Notes under the pieces: model-generated
Databases searched by the model: none
What the model saw: only the letters and a program-made list of their open reading frames with translations
What the model was told of the DNA's origin: nothing
Translations under genes and position numbers: made by a program
Part shown: positions 23,280 through 35,559 of the stretch, piece by piece
Layout: the number at the start of each line of letters is the position of its first letter
How positions within the stretch are numbered: position 1 is the first letter of the stretch
Source of the DNA: Epiperipatus broadwayi
Taxonomy: Eukaryota; Onychophora; Udeonychophora; Euonychophora; Peripatidae
Assembly: GCA_028023455.1 (NCBI GenBank)
Contig: JAQFVV010006313.1
Span: 1,374,992-1,438,991, forward strand
Length of the DNA: 64,000 nt
Direction: 5' to 3'

Positions 23280-24599
23280 GACTAATTGTAAATTTTGTTG
23301 TTATTTTCTGGAAATTAATATTTGTTATTGTGATTTAATTAATTTTTTATACTCGTTTATTCACATCATTATCATCCCAATTATCAAATATAAATCATTT
23401 TAAATATTAATTAAAATTTTAAATGCTTATAAACATTATATATTTATTTTTAGTATATTTACTATAAAAGTACATGCCATTTAAATTTAAAAAAGTCACA
23501 ATCTATTAAGTTATTTAAGTATTAATAGAACCTATAAGAAAGATGTATTTGTTTGCAAAGAGTAGCAATTTGTTTTGTCAATTTGGATCACATTAACTAA
23601 TTCAATTTAGATTGTTTCCAATGGCTGTACATGTTCATTATAAATTTTAATATTAGAAGTTCATAGTTGTTACTATTTTGATAAGATTCAATTTGCACAA
23701 AAACTTAATTCACATTTAGAAGGTGTTAATGTAGATTAACTAAATCTCATGCCCATTCTTAATATCTGAGTGTAATTCTAGCTTATTCTTTATTTTATTC
23801 TAAATTTAAAAAATCTTGTTTTATTTTATTAAGTTAATAATATTATTGCTATTGTTATAATTATGAGAAAGCACTAGCAGAAGTGAAGTATATGTCATTT
23901 ATTGTATTTTAACTACGATTTTATTCGATTCTGAATAAATCTAGGAAGTCAAAAGGATGTATGAAAACATATTACCCTGAGATATCTTACATAATTTCAT
24001 AAACTGTATTATGATATTTATTTTAATAGTGAAATTTTACATTTAAAATATAAATTTTAAATGGCATAAATTATAAAAGAACATTTCAAATATTTTCAGA
24101 ATTAAATATTTCATCTGATCAAAGCAATGAGATGCTCAGAAGATACTTGTAAGATTATTAGAAGATCTTCACAAGGTGAATAATGTAAAAAAAAGATAGT
24201 TGTATTATATATCTTAAAGAAATAACTTTAAATGTAATCTTAATAGCATATGTTTATAATAATAAGATTGTTTTATGCATGCTAGAGTGAGTTGAGGTTT
24301 TTCCTCATCTTAATTCTAATAGCGTTACTTTGTATTTTATTGTATTATATAATAATGCTTCCCCTGTATATTTTGGTTTTGTGACACAGATTATTATTTC
24401 GACCCATTGAGAATATTTATAGCTAATAACATTTACCATTTATAGTTTTATGTGTAATTTATGATTTTAGCTGGTCCACATTCTTTCTTGGTTAGAAAAG
24501 TGTTCTAGCTCATACAACATGCAACATTGTTGATATCATTGTTATTACAGAATGCTGTAAATTTTATTTATCTTCTTCATCGAGAAGTATAGTCTTTTA

Positions 24600-24635
<36 letters not shown>

Positions 24636-24640
24636 ACACT
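23280..24640 (+). repeat. Dispersed ~1.1-1.3-kb repeat, copy 1
   Basis: Collinear with 45165-46275. Shared landmarks include ACTAATTGTAAATTTTGTT, TTTGTCAATTTGGATCAC, TGAGATATCTTACATAATTTCAT, TTCATCTGATCAAA, GCTAGAGTG and AATGCTTCCCCTGTAT. Both copies end in a (TA)n tract. There is no open frame. The family is not one I recognise. The (TA)-rich 3' end might be a retroposon tail. Confidence 0.7.
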
Positions 24641-24680
24641 AAAATATATGGTTACAATATATATATATATATATATATCA
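24602..24680. repeat. Two (TA)n tracts
   Basis: 24602-24632 and 24656-24678, at the 3' end of the dispersed repeat. The 24648-24830 ORF is read through these tracts and is not credible as a gene. Confidence 0.9.
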
Positions 24681-25479
24681 TTCATTGCATGTACTCATTC
24701 TTTGGTAGGTTACAAAATGGATTATCTAATGTGTTGGCTAATGATCATTAAGGGGTTTATTACAAATGGTGCACTTAACCATGTCCTGATAACATGGTGT
24801 AATCATGTAATTCATGGTTTGATTACATGATAAACAACCAATCACAATAGCTGTTAATTAGCTGTAACATCCACAAATGATTTTAATAGTTGAAATTAAT
24901 TTGATAGGTTTACCAAAGTAAATATTAGTGATATGCCTAAGTATCTTGTCAATATACATTAAATCTATTGTGATGATCAGATTTTATGCCCATGCTTATA
25001 ATAATTTGATGCAGTGATTATATTTTATTTTATTGAAAGTTCATCGTTTGATCAATTGTAATGATCCCATTATAATTTCTCAATTTGTGTAATACAAAGT
25101 ATAATTACTTATTATTATCAATTGCTATTTTAATTATTTCTCATGTATAAATTGACTTGTATTTTTCATTGATATCTTTAAATTATAATGGTCAATTTTA
25201 ATACAAAATATTTAATATTTCAATGAGTGATGATGATATGAAAGTATTTTAAAAATGGATTTATTGAGTGTTTAGAATATTTAGTTATTAATACATAAGT
25301 GTTTGCTGTAATGTTTTGAGCACTTTGTTGCTTAATGTTTAGATATTTGTTTCTTGATAAATTCATAATCATAATAAATTTATACAAATATAAGTAATTT
25401 TTAAGAAAATGTTGATGATTTGGTTGGGACCCAAGAATTATTGTATCATGATAATCAAAATGTAAATTTAGAACAGGGG
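24681..25479. other. AT-rich region before the decayed gag
   Basis: Contains a repeated ATGATCATTAA/ATAACATGGTG-type sequence but no clear coding. The minus-strand frame 25220-25483 shows no domain. Confidence 0.5.
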
Positions 25480-27460
25480 CCAAATAATGAAATCCTCCAT
25501 TAACATAGTATTAGTGATGAAAAGTCACAATATGAGTTATCTCTTCATGATTTAGTAGCAATAATGCAAACTCATTTCAAAGAGATGAAATAATCTTTTA
25601 ATAATAAGTTTGATAGTAAAGTTACTGAACTTGATACTAAGCTTTAAATCCAGAATAATAATATTAAAGAAACTATTACCAATGAAATGAAAGAGATGAA
25701 AAATGATAATAAAAAGATGAAAGAATCTCTTAGTAAGGAGATGAAATAAATCCCAATATTAAAAAAGAATTAGCATGTAAGTTAGCCAAAGATAGAGATA
25801 AAACTATGGTTGTTATTAATCAAAAGTTTGAGGCCATATAATTAACATGTAAGTTTCCAAGTTAGATTCACATAAAAAACTTGATAGTATTAAAAATTGT
25901 TTATTACAATATCAAAGTGAATCCGATCTCAAATTCAATAATTTAGCATCTAACATTGAAAAAACTAATTAAAAATTAGAGGAACATCTTGTGAAAATAA
26001 GTGGTAAAATGAAAACCATATAGTTCCAAACTAATGAGATAATTGAACGTTTTAAGCTGGAATTAAACTGTTGTTCTGATAAAACAAATAAAAAACATGT
26101 GAAATTCTTTAAAGACATAGAGAAGTGCCAAGAAAATATGCAGATAAAATTATTAAAGATATAATAAAATATATAGTCACAAATGATGTTATATATGAAA
26201 GAGGTAATGCAGGAAATTGTTAGAGTAATGCAAGTATCAAAATATGTGTTGAAAGAAAATATTATAGTTTATTTGGATAGAGACATTAAACAAGTATAAA
26301 AAGACATATTAGAGATGCATAGCAAAATAGATGTTTTACTTACTCATGAATTATATCAGAAAAATGATTTGACTCAACATATAAATAACTTTAAACAGAA
26401 ACAAAAAAATATTTAGAAAATTTTATTTGACAACATGAAGCTGAATTTAAAATACAGTAATATAAAGAACGCTTTAAAGAGATAAGAGAAGCACAGGAGC
26501 CAAATTTTAATCTTTTTAGGAATAATCATAGGCCATTAGGGAAAGTTGAAATAGAAACAAATGTCAAAAGATTATTTTCTATAAATGACATGATAGCATC
26601 TCAAGTATAATATCTCAGTGTGAGGTTTCACCTTAGAATAATAATGATTTTAAAGTTCAAAGTCTCCATTGTAGTGAATGTTATAATAATAGCTCAATGA
26701 TGCTTAAGTTCCTTAAAATTAAAATTCTTAGGGGTGAATACTTGAAGAATCCCCATGAGTATTTACAAAATTTGAAAGGGTTGTTTGTGTTGTGTCACCT
26801 GTCTGAGACAGATAAACTTGTCATTGTCTGCAGTTCCATGGCAATATTATTTTCAAAACCTTAAACATATAAAAATTATAAGTGTTTATTTTTTTCTAGT
26901 TTCTGCAGAAAAGTAACTATCAACCCAATATATTGTGCAAGGTATTACAGAATTATAGCATAAAAATGGTAGGTATGGAAAATTCTTTAGAGGACAAGTA
27001 ATCAAATTAAAGACTATAACTGCCTTTCCTCTATTTGAGTGCCAAATTGTCAGAATTCTTTGACAAAATCTTCCAAAGCATATAACACAAATTTTGTTTG
27101 CAGCTAATCCTTATACTATTAAAGTTGTCATAAAAATTCTGGAGACACTCAAGAAATGTGAGAGGGACACATACAATAAATTGAAAATTATTAGGAAACC
27201 CCACATTTTTCGAGTAATTTAAGTGCATTTGCTATGCAAATACAGCAATACAGAATATTAATTCAAAAGTAGAGTGTATAACCATAGGTCCACTCCCCAT
27301 GCTAGGAACAGTTTCCATACGAGTCAAACTAAAAACAAACATAAAGTGGTTGATCCAAAACAATGTTTTACTAATGGTATACAGACTACATCCAAGGTAG
27401 CGATAAAAGGGAAAGGAAAAGCTAGTGCATAAAACTATCTACAATGTAAGCAGACTAAAG
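25480..27460 (+). pseudogene. Decayed coiled-coil plus Gag of a Ty3-type element
   Basis: Read on the plus strand, 25500-26600 gives long helical Lys/Glu/Met/Gln-rich sequence (for example LSLHDLVAIMQTHFKEMK, then MKEMKNDNKKMKESLSKEMK) broken by many TAA and TAG codons and some frameshifts. From ~26700 comes Gag capsid-like sequence: LKFLKIKILRGEYLKNP followed by LCHLSETDKLVIV. This matches the LKIFKGTHNESP ... NLSEGKKVIIAYS region of the 17.4-kb Gag. The rest to ~27460 is heavily broken. No pol follows before the right-hand direct repeat at 27647, so the unit may have been a gag-only, non-autonomous element or have lost pol. Confidence 0.7.
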
Positions 27461-27646
27461 TCTTTTCCATTTACAATAAATGGTTAAACAATTATCTTTT
27501 GTAGAAATGAATTGTTATTATAAAGTGAAGTTGACTACATTTAGTCATTTGGTGATAATGATGAAGTTTTTCTTCTAATAAATTATTTTTAAAGTTAATT
27601 GTTATACTAATATGAGTTGGTGTTTACATGTTTTGTCTATAAGCTA

Positions 27647-28826
27647 TGAGGAATTATAACCTTTAGATTTGGCAGAAGCAATGTTCAGTTAAAAACTTTG
27701 TGACAAGATACCTAAAAACACTATATTTAATTTTATTTTAAGTAAACTATTGTGAACATTTTATAAAGATACAATTGTTACATGTTAGAGATGTTATATC
27801 AGTATTTAATTATTAATCAGAGTTAAAATAATTTTGATACAGCTTAAATAATAATGAGTTTTAATTTATATAAATGTTTCAGGTGTTAAACATCATTAAA
27901 ATTTTAAAAGCTAATAAGATCAACTATAAAAATCATAATTTAGAGTTTACAATGTCTATTTAGTCTTAGTTTAACTATCAAAATGTTTTAAAAAGTTTAA
28001 ATTAATTTTTAAAGTTAAGAAACCAAGTTCAAACATTATATCATGGTTAGTTAATGTTAAAAACTAAAGCTATAATATTTAATTAACTAGGAATGTAAAA
28101 CAGAATATTGTGGTTAAATATTTTTAACCTAACATTATTACAAAAAAGAGTTTAATAAAGTTAATAACTGAATTAGGATTTTTAATAGCTGAATAAATGT
28201 TGAATAAGTAGACAAATATTATATTTAGTTGATAATATTTAGTTTAAATATTCTTAAAAATATTTTAAAACCCAATCTGAGATTTCTCTAGATTTAACAA
28301 TGTAATAAATAAATGTATTAAACCTTGTTAATGTGTAATTGGTTAAAGATATAATATAAATTTTATAATATGTAATATTTTATTTTTATCCTGGTTATTT
28401 ATAGTTTCTATTTAATTATTTGTATTCAACCAGGAAGTGTTTTTAATTAATTCAAGTATCTAGACAAAAAAAAATATTTATTGCAAAGTTAAAATTTTAA
28501 TTAAATAATTTTTGATTAACAACCTTCTTTGGTAATAGAAACATTCAAACTAATCAGTGAAAAATTTGTAAGTTCAAAGGTACTAAATTAGTCAGGAAAA
28601 TGGTCATATGTCCAAGGGTATAAAAAAGAGAGAGACAAACATCTAACATCAATCTATACCAGTCTCTCTTCATTTTATCAAAATTCTCAATCAATTTAAT
28701 TTTCTAACAATTCAACTTTAAATTCTATGGTTTTTTTATTTTTTTTAAAAAAGTGTAATTTTCTTGAAAACTTTTGTTTTGTATTAGACAGCATATTAGG
28801 CTAAACATATCTTGACTCAATTGTCT
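27647..28826 (+). repeat. ~1.15-kb long direct repeat, right copy (candidate LTR)
   Basis: Partner of 19806-20960, at moderate divergence with indels. It begins about 190 bases after the last recognisable Gag sequence, the position expected for a 3' LTR. Confidence 0.7.
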
Positions 28827-30326
28827 GAGTAGAAACATTTAGGAAAATGATCTCTCTGTAAGTGCCAATAGAACAGTAATATAATTTTTATTACACTATT
28901 TAGAATATTATTTTTAAAACTTCTTACAATAGAAAACTTGGAAAACTATTGACATTGCTATCACCATAATTGGAGAACAATTGTCAATTTTAGAAATAAA
29001 TTGAATGTCTATATTATAATTAAAATCACCAAGGAAAATCTAAGTCTACTATTGGCAAGAACATTGTCAATAATGCTAATAATTTCATAATAGCTTCTCC
29101 ATAATATTTGCAAGTCAATATTATTTGGAATTAATTTATTTAAAACTGTAACATATAACATTGACATTGTGAATATTTTAGACGTACAATAATAATTAAT
29201 TTTGCAAAAAAAAAGAGAATTGACTAAAAGCATTTATAATTCAATAATATTAATTCATTTGTGCTGCATCATTTCTTTAAAAGAAACTATTTATATTTGT
29301 TTGACAAAAACAGCATAAATATTTTATTTTATTTTCGTATTACTATGATGTTCATTTGATTTCCCCATTAAAATAAAAATAAATATTTTTTCTTAAAATA
29401 GGGTGATAAAATTTACCTTACTATGAACTGTTTAATTGATAAAATATAAGAATTTTAAAACGTTTACATCATAAATGAAAATACCAAACTTTTACTGTAA
29501 AAATGACATCCCAATTTATAAATTAAAATAACTTTTAAATGATTTCTTTCTTTCGTGGATTGGTATGGAAATAGTTATGCCAATTTTTTTTTCCTATTTT
29601 CAATAATGTCAATGTAGAATAATAATTGAAGTGTTTTATTGTACTATATGATATTTCTAATATCAATTTAGAATACTTTGCTCAATGGATTACTTTAATT
29701 TATAAAGCCTAAATTTAAAAATTTGTGATCTGTGTATTTCTATACTTTGAATATTTATTAGACTATAAATCTATGAATATATTGAATAAATGGCCATTAA
29801 CTTATTATATATTCGATAATAGAATAAATTGAATTTACCAAGGATATCTGAAAAAAAAAACACATTATACATTTCCTAATTATATTATAAAATATAGTAT
29901 TTTAATGGTATTATCTTATATAATAAATGTGTTTACTGTCTTCAAGATGCTACTGCCAACAGTCTTCTTCATTTTCAGGTAATAGAGAATTGGTCAAGAA
30001 TGAAACAGAAGAGCATTGTTATTTAATATAATTGACTTTATGGTTAAAAAAAAGATTAAATTTATTTATCTCATAAATTTGTACTATGTCATAATGTGCA
30101 TATATTATTTTTCATGTTATATGCTTTATATTTTACAATATTAAAAGTTAAAGTTCTCAGAATAGTACTTTATCATGTCAACATTAATTGAATAATATGT
30201 GCCACTTTTTAAAAATATGAATAATTTATTTTTGAAGATATATTATGTTTTTGCAAGCTGAATAAGTGGTATATACTTTTATGATTTATTTATGATTTAT
30301 TGCACAATATTAATAGAACAATATTG
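28827..30326. other. AT-rich region, nothing recognisable
   Basis: The minus-strand frame 29009-29233 has no domain. No repeat or element end seen. Confidence 0.6.
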
Positions 30327-30941
30327 AAAACAGGAAAAACTCTCTATATGTATTGTCACTCAGTGCAAGCCAGAATAATCAATGGATACCAGAAGACATG
30401 TGAATAAAATCCTGATCTAATGCCTACTCATCCAATATACCCAGACTAGTTTCTGACTTGTGGCCTTCATCAGTGAGGAGTCTTGGATCTGAGAGCACCA
30501 CCTAGATCTTAGGTTCTAATGCATCCCTCCAGCAGCCACCTTCTATTTCTACTTAACTACTAAACTATAAGACAAATTGAAAGTACTATAATATTTTCAA
30601 TCCAAGCTCATCAGCTTATATAGTCATATAGGTCTGAACTCAGTTCAGTACCTATACATTTTCATGTCTTTGGTTCTTTAATAATCATAGCTACCACTAT
30701 CCTATTAGGCAGGATTGGTTTTAAGCAAATAAACATCAAATGATCACTATTTCTTATGGTTGCTCTTAACTGTTACAGATCCAAGGTTCCTCACTGATGA
30801 AGGCCACAAGCCAGAAACTAGTCTGTGGATATTGGATGAGTAGGCATTAATGGGGATTTTATGCACAAGCCCTCTGGCATCCATTGATTACTCTGGCTTT
30901 CACTGAGTGACAATACGTATAGAGAGTTTTGCCTGTTTTAA
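30327..30941. mobile_element. Foldback/MITE-like element with hammerhead-like arms
   Basis: Inverted arms about 30327-30500 and 30775-30941, starting AAAACAGG / CCTGTTTT. Shared inner parts are TCACTCAGTG, CAATGGAT, CTACTCATCCAATAT and AGACTAGTTTCTG. The core (~30500-30775) has no ORF. Each arm, read in the proper sense, carries CTGATGA followed by a GGC...GCC (or GTC) mini-hairpin and GAAAC: 30794-30818 on plus and 30449-30474 on minus. This is the layout of a hammerhead ribozyme core, though the base pair closing stem II is A-A. There is no transposase, so it is non-autonomous. Confidence 0.75.
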
Positions 30942-31718
30942 TAACAGTCAAGGGCAAGTATAAGAAATGGTGATCATGTGATGTTTATTGGCTTAGAACA
31001 ATATTTGGTATTAATTAATTGTTGTGTTTATCATATTTTACACTGGTTACCTGTTATAGTATTTTCTTATAAATAAAATATTTCTCTATATTTATGAGTG
31101 CTTTTACATTCCAGTATATTTTATGGATGGTAGTTAGTGTATTCTAATAATTTGGCTACATAATTTTTCAGAAAGGATAAAAGCATTAAGATCTCTCTTA
31201 TTCTTTGTCATGCTAGCATTTTTTTATTTTTATAGCATATACTTTAGAGATTAAATCTAATGCTCTCTCTATTTTAAGGCATTTCCTATTTAATATTTTA
31301 TTCCTGATGTACATTTCCATTTTTTTCTGGACTAGTGATAATGTCCTAGATCCTTTATTATCCCTGAAACATAGGTGCATCCTATGAGAAATGCTATCAT
31401 ACTTTTACTTTGTCTTACTGTATGGGTTTTGAAGGTTGATTTTGCTTATAATGTTACCATGTTTAATAAACATGAGGAAGAGTGTACAATGACTTTATCA
31501 AGCATTTTTAGTGTTGTTATCAAGATATTGAGGAATTCTACCCTACTTGATCAGCTTAAATGTTAAAAATACATTGTAAATGTGTCAGTTTTATATTTGA
31601 ACTTTGCTAGTTGTCAGAACTAAATATGACAAAAAATTGGTTTTAAATTTTTTTATTTTGGCCATGGATAGATAATATACATTTACCTTATAACTCTTTC
31701 ACTTATGGATTGGTATGC
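30942..31718. other. AT-rich region between the foldback and the LINE A tail
   Basis: A 63-codon frame at 31375-31566 begins like a signal peptide (hydrophobic ILLLCLTVWVLK) but has no domain and no support from context. I do not call it a gene. Confidence 0.5.
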
Positions 31719-32008
<290 letters not shown>

Positions 32009-32255
32009 GTTTCAAAGCAAAACTTTATTGAGTCTAAAAAGTTACAGAGTCAATCTAGTACTATATTGATTTGTTACAAATGCAAAACAAACTACAACAA
32101 CTTTCAGTATATAAGTCTTTATCAATTCTGCATACTTTATTTCTTGTTTTTAAATTTGGTCCTGTATTTAGTTCAGTTTATGCTTGCATCACTTTGAAGT
32201 TGGAAAAAAAGCTGATGTTGAAAAAGTCATCATCTATCATATTGGACTTTATATT

Positions 32256-35200
32256 TTATAGACTGGATCTTTGTTTCAAGTTTGACCATGTGGCTGCAAA
32301 CACATCTGGTTGAGCTAGGATGCTGTCTCTTTTTCTGAACAGTTCTAGTTTTATTGAATATGTTGCTGGGTGGTGTCGAGGGTTATTAAGCAAATGCAAA
32401 AGTGCATCTGGTACACCAGTAGGCATAAAGGCTATATGTTGCTGCATGCATAGCAGGAATGTTGCCTTTTTTAAAAGTATTTATTATTTCATCAATTGAA
32501 ATGATAGCCTTTTTGTATGTGGTAAACATTGTGCAACATATTGTTTCTAGGGCACTGCAGGAGTGAAAAAAATGATATTGTGTCTCTTCTTCTCTATGAC
32601 CTAGCCCACACATGGGGTCTATATTTGTGTAGAATCTATGAAATCTGAGGAAATGTGTTGTGGGTAGAGCATTAAGATTAAGCTTAAGTAGAAAGTCAAA
32701 TATTTTTGGTTCTAATGACCATTTTCTGAATTGTTGCAGTAGTTGCCTGTTGTCTATCCCAAGAACTGATGGATGTAGATTAGGCATCTGGTTTGGGTAT
32801 AGTATATTATAAATGTCCCAGTATGTATACTTGTTGTCGTTATTGAGTGATATTTTGTTGTATATTGGCTTGAGTTCTTCAATCAGTGTGGATAGATATC
32901 CATATGAAAGGGGTGGTCTCTCTGTGGGTATTATACTAATTACACACTACAGGTCTGGAAATCTTTTTATGGTTGCTGTTATTAGATTTACTGATTTCTG
33001 TGTGTAAAAAAGACATTGATTGTATGGATTCCAAGTCCATTGCTAGGTGGTGGTCTGCTCAGATTTTTTAAAGAGATTGCCACTGTCTTTCTCTTCCATA
33101 TTAGTTTGTTACAGATTGATGAGATTTTAGATATGAATGTTTTTGCAAATTAGATTATAGGTGTGTAGTAGGTAATTTTTGTAATTATAAGTTGATTAAA
33201 TAGTGCTACCTTTGTGTATATTGACAGGTATGACTTTTCAAGTGAGGCTCTGATTTTTTCAGCATCTTTTTTTAATTTATTTTGAATTTTTTGCCTCATT
33301 CCATTGGTTCCAAGGTAGAATGGGAAATCAAGGAAAGCAGATGGTTTACCATTAAACATCTCTGTACAGTGCTTGCCTGTGTATATTGACCATGCAGCAG
33401 TTTTATTTGTGTTAATTTTTAAATTAAAATTTGAGGTATAATTCTTGATTATCTCTTGTAATATGGGGAGGTTCTTTTTAGAGGGGAGGAAAATGGTTAC
33501 ATCATCCATATAGCTATGCATGATATATTTAAAGCAGTGTTTGAGATTTGAATGCCTTTTATTTTTTCCTGTATCTCTATTAATAAAGGATTTATATATA
33601 TATATATATATATATATTGTAAAGAGCAAGGCACTGAGGGGGGATCCTTGTGGGTTGGATTGACTCGGTCTGAAGGCTGGTGAATTTTTCCCATTCAATG
33701 TGATGTGAATTTCATGGCTGAGTAGCAAATCGGCTATTATATATAGTAGGGATGGTGGTATTGTTGTTTTTTTCAGAACATATAATAATTTGGCTATAGG
33801 CACTGAGTCAAATGCTGCCTCAATGTCTAGTTGAACTATAATTGGTGCATATTTCTTTCTTTTTTTTACTATTTCGATTATTGTTTTGTACATTAAGGCA
33901 CCCTGGCCAATGGATGATCCTTTTTTGGCATATTGTGCTGATGATAACCCAGGGAGTATGTGTTGTTCTATTTTCTCCTTTATTACTCTTTCAAGAATTT
34001 TTATTACTAAAGGTCCCATTGAAATTGGTCATAGATTAGATAAAGATAATATTGCTGTTGGTTTTTTGTTAAATGGAACCATTGCAATTGGGTATAGACT
34101 TTGTATGTTGTAATTTTTTTGGGATATGTAATTGGCTAAATTGCACAGGTATTTGGCTGTGAAGCGACTAAGATGTTTGAAGACAAATTTTGGAATTTCT
34201 TGTGGTCATGGGTGACATGTGTTTGTTATTGTTGCAAGGTAAAATACAATGCCAGTTGTTTTTATTGGTGTGTCTGTTTCAGGGTCTCCAAATATGTCTT
34301 CAATTGGTATGTACACTCTTTGTTTTTGCAATTTTTTTTTAAAGCGTTGATATATTGGGTTTATCAGGTTATGTCCAGCTGTTATAGAGCCATCTATTTC
34401 AAGTGCCATAGGCACTCTGACTGTGGATGGTTATCCCAGTGCCCACCATATGTATGCTCTTGTCCAAGTGTGTTGTTGAGTAAAGTATATATTTTTCCTT
34501 TTTATTGCTACATATTGCTTTAGTGTGTTGCATGTATTGTTGTACATTTATGTAAGTTTTTTTATTTGTGTTTGATTATCTGTAGTTGGTCTGGAAATGG
34601 TTATTTTTTATGTAGTTCATCTGCCAAAGCTAATAATCTGGTGGGGGGTGTTAAATTGCAGGTAATATGATTAATGTTGAAAGAAAGTATATTGGTGAAT
34701 GCTATATACTTTTGCACTGGATTGAGTGACATGTTTTGAAGTTTTTGGAGCATTATATATGTTTCTGAATATAGGAATTCAGTTGTTTGTGCTGGAAGAA
34801 GTATTCGCATAGTCTTTTGAAGGGCTATTAATGTATTCTGTATTTTTGTTAGGTCGAGGGTGATGAACTGGACAGCATGATCTGAGATTATAGATGGACA
34901 GAGTTCAAGATTAAAATAATGATGTAACATTGGTGAGTAGAAACACAAATCAATAAGTGACTTATATCTATTGTTATTAAAGGACATTGAGTTTAATGGG
35001 AGAAAACCTTCAGCACTCATAAGTGGGATTGTTATTTGATGAATCCATTTGGTGACAAAAGTTTGGTAGGTCATGTTGAAATCTCCCAGGAGTATTATGG
35101 GATTTGGTGTTGCTGTAAGCATTGAATTTATTGTTGCTATTATTCTGTAGATGATGACAGGGCCTGGTGTTATACAGACAAATACTAGGTTAAGTGTGAT

Positions 35201-35508
35201 ATTTTTTGAGGGAGTGTTATTATGATAAGATTAGAGTCAATATATATAATTTTAAAAGTATCAAAAGGGCAGTTGTGGGATATAATTATACCTGTGCCAC
35301 CTGATGGTGATGATGATTGCCTTGAGCAGGCACAAAACCCTTGGCTGACTAAATATTTTGAAGGATCAATTTGAGAGCCGCTGTATATTTTTGTTTCCAA
35401 TAGCCCCAGTATGTGTGGTTATGTTGTATGTAACCATTTTTTGAGTTCAAAATGTTTTTTGATGGCATTTAAGCCTCTAATGTTTAGAGATCCAATTTTT
35501 ATCTTCAT
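32256..35508 (-). pseudogene. LINE A ORF2: APE endonuclease, RT, C-terminal zinc finger
   Basis: Starts at ATG 35508 with KIGSLNIRGLNAIKKH, the APE N-terminus. LLETKIYSGSQIDP carries the catalytic Glu, ILLGDFNMTY the Asp/Asn, LIDLCFYSP and SDHAVQF the terminal Asp-His. RT follows: LVIKILERVIKEKIE, motif A QLDIEAAFDSV, NPQGSPLSALLF, catalytic YMDDVTIFLPS, and KINTNKTAAWS. At 33597-33618 a (TA)n run sits inside the RT just after SALLF and causes a local frame change. The C-terminal part (32787-32386) has LNALPTTHFL and then C-x-L-G-H-x-E-E-E-x-Q-Y-H-x(4)-C, a zinc-finger domain with one Cys replaced. Stops and frameshifts occur near 35410, 35150, 34600 and 33150-32800, so it is inactive. Confidence 0.88.
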
Positions 35509-35559
35509 GTTACAGGATAATTTTATAACAGGGTATTGATTTTTTAATTCTAATTTTTT

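Noticed and set aside
31375-31566. Small ORF with a signal-peptide-like start
   Set aside because: 63 codons, no domain, AT-rich chance composition and no supporting context.
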